A model generated the notes under the pieces. The model was not told the origin of the DNA, made no database searches, and saw only the letters and a program-made list of their open reading frames with translations. A stretch of DNA of 49,016 nt, taken from assembly GCA_028291615.1 (NCBI GenBank), contig JAQGHM010000257.1, positions 1 through 49,016 of the forward strand, in the 5' to 3' direction. Every line of letters begins with the position of its first letter. The stretch's first letter is position 1. The position numbers and the translations under genes are program-made. Below are positions 7,867-14,937 of this stretch, in pieces. Source of the DNA: Phycisphaerales bacterium. GTDB lineage: Bacteria > Planctomycetota > Phycisphaerae > Tepidisphaerales > Tepidisphaeraceae.

Positions 7867-7882
7867 TCGCGGAGCAAAGCCG

Positions 7883-8227
7883 ATGGACACCATCACCCCC
7901 GGATCGATCGTCTGCAAAGCCAGCCAGGCCGGTTTACAAAGCTACTACGAGAGCGGCCCCGAATGGGCAGTGTACGTCGCCATCGCCGCGATGCTCGACA
8001 AGCGCCCGTCTCCCGACGAAGCAGTTGCCACGTCCCCGGATGAAATCGCGACAGCGACCGGGCTGAGCGTCAGGACGGTCGAGCATGCGATCAACACGCT
8101 TAGTCGCGACGGGGTCATCGCTATAAACGGTTGGATCTGGTTGGTCCCGATCGACTGCGCCGGCACGGTCGAGGCCATCAAGCGGAAAGCCATACAGGCC
8201 GCTCGCGAAGCGTACAAGTTCAACTAA
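7883..8227 (+). CDS. small winged-helix protein, paralogue of next gene
   Basis: A 114-residue protein starting at ATG 7883, chosen because GGAG lies 8 bases upstream and because the longer frame from 7724 would run through the terminator-like hairpin. Residues about 20-85 form a winged helix-turn-helix (PEWAVYVAIAAML, then DEIATATGLSVRTVEHAINTLSRDGVIAI). The same arrangement, with matching EW-x-V and ATGLS-type helices, occurs at the start of the 432-residue protein downstream, so the two are paralogues. It probably binds DNA, perhaps the repeats at 7171-7287, as a regulator or accessory initiator. It is 13 bases from the next gene, likely in the same operon. No named family recognised. Confidence 0.7.
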   Translation: MDTITPGSIVCKASQAGLQSYYESGPEWAVYVAIAAMLDKRPSPDEAVATSPDEIATATGLSVRTVEHAINTLSRDGVIAINGWIWLVPIDCAGTVEAIKRKAIQAAREAYKFN

Positions 8228-8240
8228 TTCGAGCACCACG

Positions 8241-9539
8241 ATGACCACCGAAAAACCATTCCTGTCGATCGAACTCGACCTCGCCAATCACCCGGAGCCG
8301 AGCTTTTTAGATTTTTCCGTGCGGGCGGCCAGCAACCACATCCAAGCCGCCTACGGAAGCGCTGCCGAATGGAGCGTGCTCGCGGCGCTGGCGATGCACC
8401 TGTCGGACGTCCGACCAGGCATGCGACGGCTCGCCCGAATCACCGGCCTGTCGAAGCCGGCCATCACGCAGGCCATCGCCACCCTAGAGGCCGACGGGGC
8501 GATCAGAGTTACCCGGACGAAAAACGACGATGGTTCGAAAAACACGAACCGGTACCTCCTCGCCGACCTTCGCCAGTCGACGATCGCCGCCGCCGTCGTC
8601 ACCCGTATCCGCGCGAGGTTAGCAGCGGCGGCGGCGGCGAGGCCGCCGAGAAAGAAGCGGAAGGGCGGGAAGGCCAAGAAGACCCAGGACATCGCAGACA
8701 CGGCACCCGTAACAGCGCCAGCCAGATCAACGCCAGAGGAGGCCGACGTCGGGACCACACCGGCCCCGGTCATATCCCAGCAGGCAGCGCCAGCGGTGAC
8801 AGAGGGCAAGTGGACGCCCGATGCTGACCTGTCGCAAGTCACCGCCCCGGCCCAGCCCCCCGCCACTTCAGCACCACCAGCATCAGCCAAGACCGCGAAG
8901 AACACGAAGGCCAAGGCCACAGCAACTAACCGGCGTGCTCACACTGACGCCGAGATCACGGCCCTGACGGCCAGCCGGGACGCAATGATCGCGTGGCTAA
9001 AGTATGGCATGGACGGAGTAACGGCGTTGGCCACGGGAGCCAGCACCGCAAACCTAGCGCCCGATGCGATGCACTGGCATCCCAGCAATCCTGCCGACCC
9101 CAACGCCATAGACCCTGACGCGCACCCGTTGCAGCTTGCGGGATTCTGGTGGTCGCTGGTGACCGACGCCCGCGCCGCCGCCGGACTGCGGATCGAAAAG
9201 CCCGACGTGGGCCGGATCATCGGCGTAATCACCAACCTCAAAAAAACCATGACCCAAGTCGACGTGCAGGTACTGATGGTGACCCTCGCGCGCCGGTGGC
9301 CCGAGATCGTCGCGGCAGTGTCCTGGATGCACCCACTGCCGACCTTGAACGAGGCCACCTTGGCAAACAGCAAATTGATCGAGGTCGCCAAAGCCCTGAT
9401 CGCCTGCCAATCCATCACCGCGACACGCACCGCCCCGGCCACCCACGACCCAATGAGAACGCGTAACTCATTCGAGGGCCGCGCGGGATTGGCAGAGGAG
9501 CTACGCCGGTTTGAAAAAACGCGCGTCATCAACTTTTAA
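8241..9539 (+). CDS. putative replication initiator-like winged-helix protein
   Basis: A 432-residue protein. Residues about 35-115 form a winged helix (EWSVLAALAMHL, LARITGLSKPAITQAIATLEADGAIRV). An Ala/Thr/Pro/Lys-rich linker spans about 120-235, and a folded C-terminal part of about 200 residues follows (FWWSLVTDARAAAGL, RIIGVITNLKKTM). This two-domain plan with a flexible linker resembles phage or plasmid initiators that hand a helicase loader to the origin, and the next gene is a DnaC-like ATPase. The upstream iteron-like repeats support the reading. No sequence motif proves initiation, and a transcriptional regulator remains possible. It overlaps no neighbour; the next start is 40 bases downstream. 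Confidence 0.55.
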   Translation: MTTEKPFLSIELDLANHPEPSFLDFSVRAASNHIQAAYGSAAEWSVLAALAMHLSDVRPGMRRLARITGLSKPAITQAIATLEADGAIRVTRTKNDDGSKNTNRYLLADLRQSTIAAAVVTRIRARLAAAAAARPPRKKRKGGKAKKTQDIADTAPVTAPARSTPEEADVGTTPAPVISQQAAPAVTEGKWTPDADLSQVTAPAQPPATSAPPASAKTAKNTKAKATATNRRAHTDAEITALTASRDAMIAWLKYGMDGVTALATGASTANLAPDAMHWHPSNPADPNAIDPDAHPLQLAGFWWSLVTDARAAAGLRIEKPDVGRIIGVITNLKKTMTQVDVQVLMVTLARRWPEIVAAVSWMHPLPTLNEATLANSKLIEVAKALIACQSITATRTAPATHDPMRTRNSFEGRAGLAEELRRFEKTRVINF

Positions 9540-9579
9540 TTTTGAAAAGTCACAACCGAGAAAACAGGAGACACACATC

Positions 9580-10665
9580 ATGACCAATCTCAACCTAAGA
9601 TCGATGAGCATCACCGACCTCGAAACCATCATCATGGCCCGATCCATTGAGGACCTTGGCGTATGGGGTATTCCCCAATGCGAAAAATGCGGGAAGATGC
9701 CGGGCATCACCAGAATTGGGGCTTGCATCGGCAACGAGCACGGCGGCTGGGTAGACCCCACTGCCCCGAAGCAGTTGCGCGGTCGCTTTTGCATCGATTG
9801 TGACGGCGAGTTGTACCTTGTGAAAATGGAAATCGATCGCCGCGAGTGGGAGGCCCGCGAGGCCGAAGCCGCCAAGAAGAAAGCAGAACATGAGGCCCGC
9901 GAACGTGAAGCTTTTGAAAAATTAAATCAGGTCCCGGTCGAGAACCTTACCGCCACGCAAATCGACGAAAGTTTGAACGTCTACCGGAACCGGTACGCGA
10001 CCGACGACCGCCGCCAAGCCGTCCGCGACGAGCGTGCCCGTCGCGAGGCCCAGGCCGCGCAAAAGCGACTAGAGGCACGGCGGAATGAGAATTTCCGTAT
10101 CGCGTACTGCAAGATTTTCAGCCAGTGCGGTCGCAAGTACATCGACGCCGCCATCAACTCGTTCACACCCGCGAGCAAGGAGCAGCGACACGCATTGGAG
10201 CAGTTGCAGAAATGGATATCCGACCCGCAGGGGGCATTTACCCTTAGCGGTCCGCCCAGCACGGGGAAAACTTTTTTGGCGGCGCGGGCATTTGGCTTCA
10301 CTGTTTCCCGCAACGACTGGACCGGCGAGGGCGAATTCATCAGCGAACCCCAATTACTCAGGCAGTGGCGTTCCGCCGCGGCAGACCAAACCGAGTTCGA
10401 CGTGGAGCTACTCCAGAACACCCCGCTGCTGATCCTTGACGACCTTGGCACCGCGACGAAGTCTCAAGGATCGGTGGGCTTACTTTTCGAAATCATCGAC
10501 TACCGCACCACCCACAGTCTGCCGACGCTCATCACGACGAATTTATCGCCGTCGGATTTGTTCGCCACCGTGGGCGAAAAGGTGTTCGACCGTATCGTCG
10601 AACAAGGACCGTGGATTAATCTCGGCGGCGAAAGCCTACGGCGGAAGGGTTTAACATCGCATTAA
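9580..10665 (+). CDS. DnaC/IstB-type AAA+ ATPase (helicase-loader-like)
   Basis: A 361-residue protein from ATG 9580, which has AGGAG eleven bases upstream; a longer frame begins at 9511 inside the preceding gene. N-terminal cysteine pairs C34/C37 (CEKC) and C71/C74 (CIDC) suggest a zinc ribbon. A charged coiled coil follows (about 85-170). The AAA+ core has Walker A GPPSTGKT (224-231) and Walker B LLILDDLG (283-290), with ITTNLSPSDL and FDRIVEQG-type sensor regions as in DnaC, DnaI and IstB. In phages and plasmids such proteins load the replicative helicase. Position directly after the winged-helix protein supports a replication role over a transposition role, since no IS21 transposase is nearby. 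Confidence 0.82.
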   Translation: MTNLNLRSMSITDLETIIMARSIEDLGVWGIPQCEKCGKMPGITRIGACIGNEHGGWVDPTAPKQLRGRFCIDCDGELYLVKMEIDRREWEAREAEAAKKKAEHEAREREAFEKLNQVPVENLTATQIDESLNVYRNRYATDDRRQAVRDERARREAQAAQKRLEARRNENFRIAYCKIFSQCGRKYIDAAINSFTPASKEQRHALEQLQKWISDPQGAFTLSGPPSTGKTFLAARAFGFTVSRNDWTGEGEFISEPQLLRQWRSAAADQTEFDVELLQNTPLLILDDLGTATKSQGSVGLLFEIIDYRTTHSLPTLITTNLSPSDLFATVGEKVFDRIVEQGPWINLGGESLRRKGLTSH

Positions 10666-11391
10666 TATCAGGGTTCGACTACGGCGATCGACCATCCGAT
10701 AGGTCAGGGGTGAGACCAGATCATCATGCCGGCCCTCAGTATCCCTTTGCCATCGTCAACCCCGACGACCCGTTAGGGGGGAAACTCCTTGAAGTTCGAA
10801 TGGGAATCGACCGTAGGCACCTTCAGCCCGGCGTGACGGCTCAGTGAAGAGGTCTGTGATCCCCACCGACTCACCCACGCGATCGGCGTACTCGGCCGAG
10901 GCCTCATAGTGATTGAGCCGATTTCGAGGGCCAATACCCAGACAGAGGCCTTCGGATCATTAGCGATGTGTAAGGATCGCGGAGTCGAGACGTAGTCGAG
11001 AACTTTTTGTTCGGTGATCGTTGCCGGTAAACGGCGTGGACACTTTCGGAGTTGGAGCGGAAACGGATTGGTCGAAGAATTCTGCTTGTAGGGGGTTCGA
11101 TTGGGGCCGGCGATCCAGAAATGGTAGCCGTCAGCACGGGGAGCGCCGCAATCATCGGGCCGGTGCTGAATTGACAACCAAAGGGATGTCACAGCACAGG
11201 CAGATGACGCGTGCGCTACAGCCACGCCTAGTAAGCAAAAACATGGATGAATGTCGAATTTGTGCTAATCCGACGGATCGGTGTTCTTTCGCATCAGGGT
11301 TATCCGAAGCCTTCGAAGGTGGATGTTGATGCATCCACCGATGATCAGCCGGCGCCGGCGTTCACCTGGGTTATTCGTACACAAGGACACC
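10666..11391. other. gene-poor stretch, coding status uncertain
   Basis: No gene can be supported firmly. A 150-codon open frame lies on the minus strand (11225-10773), but it has no recognisable domain, and a shorter frame overlaps it in another register. Near 10790-10930 a second minus-strand register reads protein-like (NHYEASAEYADRVGESVGITDLF in part), so a frameshifted gene remnant is possible. On the plus strand the open frame of the next gene extends back to 11281, but a better start is at 11392. Confidence 0.4.
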
Positions 11392-12477
11392 ATGAAAGTT
11401 CCCTTCGATGTCGCAGAGTTCATTGAATTCCCCCAACCCGTCATCTGCCTCGCTTCCGCGGCAGCCTTTAGGAATGGGCCTCCGATGCCGTACGAAGTCC
11501 AGGAAGCGGCGATTCGCGCACGCATGAGTCTCTTGGGCTTCCCGCACGAGAATGCAGTCGTCCTTCGTGACGATTGGGAGCGCCTGAGGGCGATGGCACT
11601 AAATGGCGAGATTTACACGCTCGCCGTGCCAAGCTTGGATCTCATATCCTCGCCGACGTTTGACGGTCGATTCGTAGCCCAACGTGTGCGCGAGAGGGGG
11701 GGCCGTATCGTGAGCTTCTCCGAATACGATTCGCGGTTCATGGCCGACCAGCCATTCGCCTTGGCCTTAGCCACTATGTTTGTCCCTTTTTGGCTCCTGC
11801 CCACCTCGCTCAAAACATTTACAGAAAACCTTGAGTCAGACATCTACCGGGGCCGCGCATTGATTGAAGAGTTTCAGGTGAAGTACGAGCGTGCAGTTGC
11901 GGATTACGAGGTTGCGCTGCGCTCGCCCACCTCTGGGCTGATCGACGCCTCCCCGGCCGCGGCACGCCAAGGCGGGAGGGGCGGCCAATCTCGCGCAGGG
12001 CGGATTGTGATCGTCGTCCGAGAAAGCGGTACAACCGGCGTTTCGTGTGAAGTGCAGGAAGCGGTGCTCCGGGCGAGGCTATTACTGTTGGGCCGCGACC
12101 CCGCCGACGCCCTCGTACTCCGCGACGATTCGGATCGGCTCCGCCCGATGGCAGACGAGGGTGAGGTCGGGACGCTGGCGGTGGCCAGTGTGATGAACCT
12201 GGGTCAGCGCGAGGGCGATGCGGATTCTGTCGCCTTCACGGTGCTGGACGGCGGGGAGGTCATCAGTCTCGATCCGGTCGACGGGGGTTTTATGTTGGAA
12301 CGCCCTCTCGCGATTGCCGCGCACTATAACCCGCTTGCGAGTCCCTACGCGAGTGTCGCAGACAATCTGGCAAGGGACCGACGGATGTTCGAGCAAATGA
12401 TTTCTCGCTTTCGCAATGTTGTGGAATCGCGCGCGTCCTTATTGCTGGGAGAAGGTGCCGTTGCCACGCACGCCTGA
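11392..12477 (+). CDS. protein with two degenerate serine-recombinase-like domains
   Basis: A 361-residue protein; ATG 11392 is preferred because AAGGA precedes it. It contains an internal duplication. Repeat 1 (about 16-127) and repeat 2 (about 204-312) share the pattern VQEA-(A/V)-(I/L)RAR-LLG-(V)VLRDD-RLR-M-GE-TLAV-S, then GG-(R/E)-(I/V)-S-(F/L), then F-(M)-(A/E)-(D/R)QP. This order of helices and strands resembles the N-terminal catalytic domain of serine recombinases (RPGLQRL, LDRLSR, SVTE). Repeat 2 keeps an RES near the nucleophile position (R210, S212), while repeat 1 has LAS (S22). The arginine-rich DRLSR motif is lost in both, so catalysis looks unlikely. A helical segment (130-180) links the two. 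Possibly a DNA-binding or regulatory derivative; function unknown. Confidence 0.6.
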   Translation: MKVPFDVAEFIEFPQPVICLASAAAFRNGPPMPYEVQEAAIRARMSLLGFPHENAVVLRDDWERLRAMALNGEIYTLAVPSLDLISSPTFDGRFVAQRVRERGGRIVSFSEYDSRFMADQPFALALATMFVPFWLLPTSLKTFTENLESDIYRGRALIEEFQVKYERAVADYEVALRSPTSGLIDASPAAARQGGRGGQSRAGRIVIVVRESGTTGVSCEVQEAVLRARLLLLGRDPADALVLRDDSDRLRPMADEGEVGTLAVASVMNLGQREGDADSVAFTVLDGGEVISLDPVDGGFMLERPLAIAAHYNPLASPYASVADNLARDRRMFEQMISRFRNVVESRASLLLGEGAVATHA

Positions 12478-12538
12478 CATTCCTCCTTGAGTTTCCGCGG
12501 CGCACCGACGCCCGCCGGGGGAGGGCCCGGAGGAACCG

Positions 12539-12619
12539 GTTAACTGGACGGTATTAGGTTCGAGTCCCCGCCGTGGAGCTAAAAAATCGGCTACGAAACG
12601 GAGTAGCCGTCCAGTTAAC
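12539..12619. repeat. 13-bp inverted repeat around a tRNA T-arm-like fragment
   Basis: GTTAACTGGACGG (12539-12551) has its exact reverse complement CCGTCCAGTTAAC at 12607-12619. Between them lies GGTTCGAGTCCCCGCCG (about 12557-12573), which resembles the T-loop and 3' acceptor strand of a tRNA, but no 5' half or anticodon arm can be folded with it. A terminator follows. Together this looks like a remnant of a tRNA-type integration site or an att-like site at the junction between the first element and the BREX operon. That reading is tentative. Confidence 0.4.
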
Positions 12620-12621
12620 GG

Positions 12622-12661
12622 AGAACCCTGCGAGATAACCATCGCGGGGTTCTTGCGTTTT
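12622..12661 (+). terminator. rho-independent terminator
   Basis: A 12-bp stem with one wobble pair (AGAACCCTGCGA at 12622-12633, TCGCGGGGTTCT at 12642-12653), an 8-base loop and the tail TGCGTTTT. It ends transcription on the plus strand after the duplicated recombinase-like gene, or after the tRNA-like fragment just upstream. It lies 200 bases from the convergent 3' end of brxL. No gene is seen from 12662 to 12863. Confidence 0.75.
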
Positions 12662-12863
12662 CGCGTGTTGTGGCAAGGAGTTACGAGTGGGTGCGGTGCG
12701 AGAGAGGCCGGCCAGAGAGCGCCATTCTCTGGCAGTCGGTCGGTACAAATGGTGACGGTTCATCCGGAACTCTCGGTTTCTCTGATCGCGGGGCTCACGA
12801 ATTTAACAGCAGCGTGGCGGTTGGGAGCGATCGGAACCGTGTTTCAGTGCCGAGAGCTTATAA

Positions 12864-14933
12864 CTAGCCCGCCCTGAATACGTCCACCTTTGTCTCCAGG
12901 CATTTCCTCATGGACAGGTCGGTGGCACCAAGCTCGAACCAGCTCCCAGGCTTCTGGTAGAAGTCGAGACCTCGGCCAATTTTGATCACCCAGCCCGTGT
13001 CGATCCTGATTTCGCGATCATGAATCGTCTTATTGAACGATGTGTCGAGAATGACATCCGCATCAGCTAAGCTCTGTTGGAGCTCGACCATCTTCTCCTG
13101 TACCTCGGCGAGCTTCGCCTCATCGTCGTAGCCGGTGATCAATCTAATCTTCTTGACGGTGCCGGATTTCACCACCGCTTCGCAGAACCGTACAAAGTTC
13201 TGGATCTGGTGAGTCATCCGAATGTACGGATCTTCAATAACGACTTCTTTCGCGCCGACGAGGTACGGGCCGACGATCGATTCATAACTCTGACCAACCT
13301 CGTCGTAGCGAATCGTAAAATGCTGCTCCTTCAAGATCTGTGCGGGCCCGATGGTCGGTGAAGCCACGGCGGCAACCACAGGCGTCGGCAGTGCACCGTC
13401 CGGCTTTCGCTCTCCGCTAGACGCCGGGGCGCCCGCCGAGCGACCAAGCGACTCTCTGCGAACCGGATTTTGTGTAGCTGCCGCATGCTTCGACTCTGGG
13501 CAGTACACGATGACTTCGGTGCCGTCTTTCCGAAAGTACGACAGGTCGATTTTAGAGAACTCGTCGTCGGGCTTCCGCTTGTTCATCTGCTCCTTGACCC
13601 GGCGGCGGCACTCCACCGCGTAGGCGACGTATTCCTCGAACTCCGTATCGGTGGGCGCTCCTTCCGGGTGCAGAATCTTGAGCAGCGCGCACACCGTCTT
13701 CTTAATTCCCTTCTCGTCGCGGCCCTCGACGGCAGCGCCGAGCCGTACTCGCTTGCTGACCTCTTCATAGCGGCTGGTCTTGGCGAACTGATAATGGAAC
13801 GCCTCGGCGAGGAAATCCGTAATGAGCCCAAAATCGGACGTGAGGAACGCTGAGCTGTTCTTCGGCATCTCCCACCCGGGCAGGTAGCATGCGAAGCGAT
13901 CCATCACCGCCAGGTCGAATTCCTTCGGCAGGGGCATGAACAGGTCGTATTCGAGCGAATTAACTACCTGCTCCACCGAGAGATCGATGTTGCCCACGAA
14001 CGCCAGGCTAGCGTCCGCGATGACCTCCACCCCTCGGGAGAAGCGCCCGTTCGCCATGAAATCCTTCATAATCTGGATGGCGTCCGGGTCTCGAATGTTG
14101 ATGCCTGCCACTTCGTCAAACGCGATCGTGTCCCAAAACCCAACGAGCCCGATCCGGCGGCGGGCATTGTTGTAGAACAGGGTCGACTTGGTTGCCTGGC
14201 CGCCGCTGACCAAGGTGGAGTACGGGGAGAACTCGCTGAAGAAGTAAGACTTGCCGGTCGAACGCGGACCCAGCTCGATGAAGTTAAAGTTCGCTTCGAC
14301 CAGGGGTGCCAGGCGTGCGACGAAATGCAGCTTCACGCGTGGGGTGAGCTTCGAAGGCTCCAGCCCCACAGAGCGCAGGATGACGTCGATCCACTCGTCA
14401 CGCGTGAATTGCTTGCGTCCCTCGACGTACCGGTCGAAATCAAATCGGCTCAACTGAACCGCGCGAAGGTCCTCAATGTAAAAGGCATAGTCGTCGTCAT
14501 CGACCTCATTGTGCGCGATGGTGACTTCGGCCCAGATGCCGCCTTCGAGCAGGCGGTCATTATCCCGATAGAGCTTGTCGGGGATTGCGACGCGCTGAGA
14601 GTTGAAGTTCTCCAGCGAGGCCCAGTGCCGCTTCTCCTTCTCGACGTAGCGGACGTGAACCTTATCGATGAACTTGTGCTTGCCCTTTGTTGCAACCCGC
14701 GACTGCGCCGCGTTGGCTTCGTCGGGCCGAACGTAGTTGTCCTGGAGGGTGGCCAGGACGGCTTCGGTCCCGGCCTGGATCTCATCCGGGTCCGTGCTCG
14801 CGCAGAATCGAGCAAGCAAGAACTCCAATACGAACGTCGGCACGTTCGTCCCCTTCTTGATCCGGTGGAGGAGGTCCTTTCGAACGATTCGACCTTCGAA
14901 TGCCGCCAATAGTTTATGATCGAGAGCGTCCAT
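12864..14933 (-). CDS. brxL: BREX BrxL-type AAA+ protein with MITD1-like C-terminal domain
   Basis: A 689-residue last gene of the BREX operon. Residues 1-190 are the BrxL N-terminal part. The AAA+ core has Walker A GPRSTGKS (222-229) and Walker B IAFDEVAG (270-277), followed by DFMANGRFSRG and the arginine-bearing VMDRFACYLPGWE. The Lon-like domain expected at the C-terminus is not seen. Instead, after a linker (about 480-535), residues 537-689 match the phospholipase-D-like C-terminal domain of eukaryotic MITD1: IHDREIR (637-643), GWVIKIGRGLDFYQKP (647-662) and ETKVDVF (680-686). BrxL forms DNA-binding rings needed for phage restriction in type 1 BREX. The fused domain binds membranes in MITD1; its role here is unknown. 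The start lies 4 bases after the pglZ stop. Confidence 0.9.
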   Translation of the reverse strand: MDALDHKLLAAFEGRIVRKDLLHRIKKGTNVPTFVLEFLLARFCASTDPDEIQAGTEAVLATLQDNYVRPDEANAAQSRVATKGKHKFIDKVHVRYVEKEKRHWASLENFNSQRVAIPDKLYRDNDRLLEGGIWAEVTIAHNEVDDDDYAFYIEDLRAVQLSRFDFDRYVEGRKQFTRDEWIDVILRSVGLEPSKLTPRVKLHFVARLAPLVEANFNFIELGPRSTGKSYFFSEFSPYSTLVSGGQATKSTLFYNNARRRIGLVGFWDTIAFDEVAGINIRDPDAIQIMKDFMANGRFSRGVEVIADASLAFVGNIDLSVEQVVNSLEYDLFMPLPKEFDLAVMDRFACYLPGWEMPKNSSAFLTSDFGLITDFLAEAFHYQFAKTSRYEEVSKRVRLGAAVEGRDEKGIKKTVCALLKILHPEGAPTDTEFEEYVAYAVECRRRVKEQMNKRKPDDEFSKIDLSYFRKDGTEVIVYCPESKHAAATQNPVRRESLGRSAGAPASSGERKPDGALPTPVVAAVASPTIGPAQILKEQHFTIRYDEVGQSYESIVGPYLVGAKEVVIEDPYIRMTHQIQNFVRFCEAVVKSGTVKKIRLITGYDDEAKLAEVQEKMVELQQSLADADVILDTSFNKTIHDREIRIDTGWVIKIGRGLDFYQKPGSWFELGATDLSMRKCLETKVDVFRAG

Positions 14934-14937
14934 TGTT

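Noticed and set aside
7724-7882. Longer N-terminus for the first winged-helix gene (start at 7724)
   Set aside because: It would be translated from the hairpin leader with a terminator-like T-run; the ATG at 7883 has a proper Shine-Dalgarno sequence.
10773-11225. 150-codon minus-strand frame as a gene
   Set aside because: No domain, no clear start signal and another register overlapping; could be a remnant but not supportable as a gene.
12550-12580. Complete tRNA gene
   Set aside because: Only a T-arm-like segment is present; no 5' acceptor strand, D-arm or anticodon arm can be placed.
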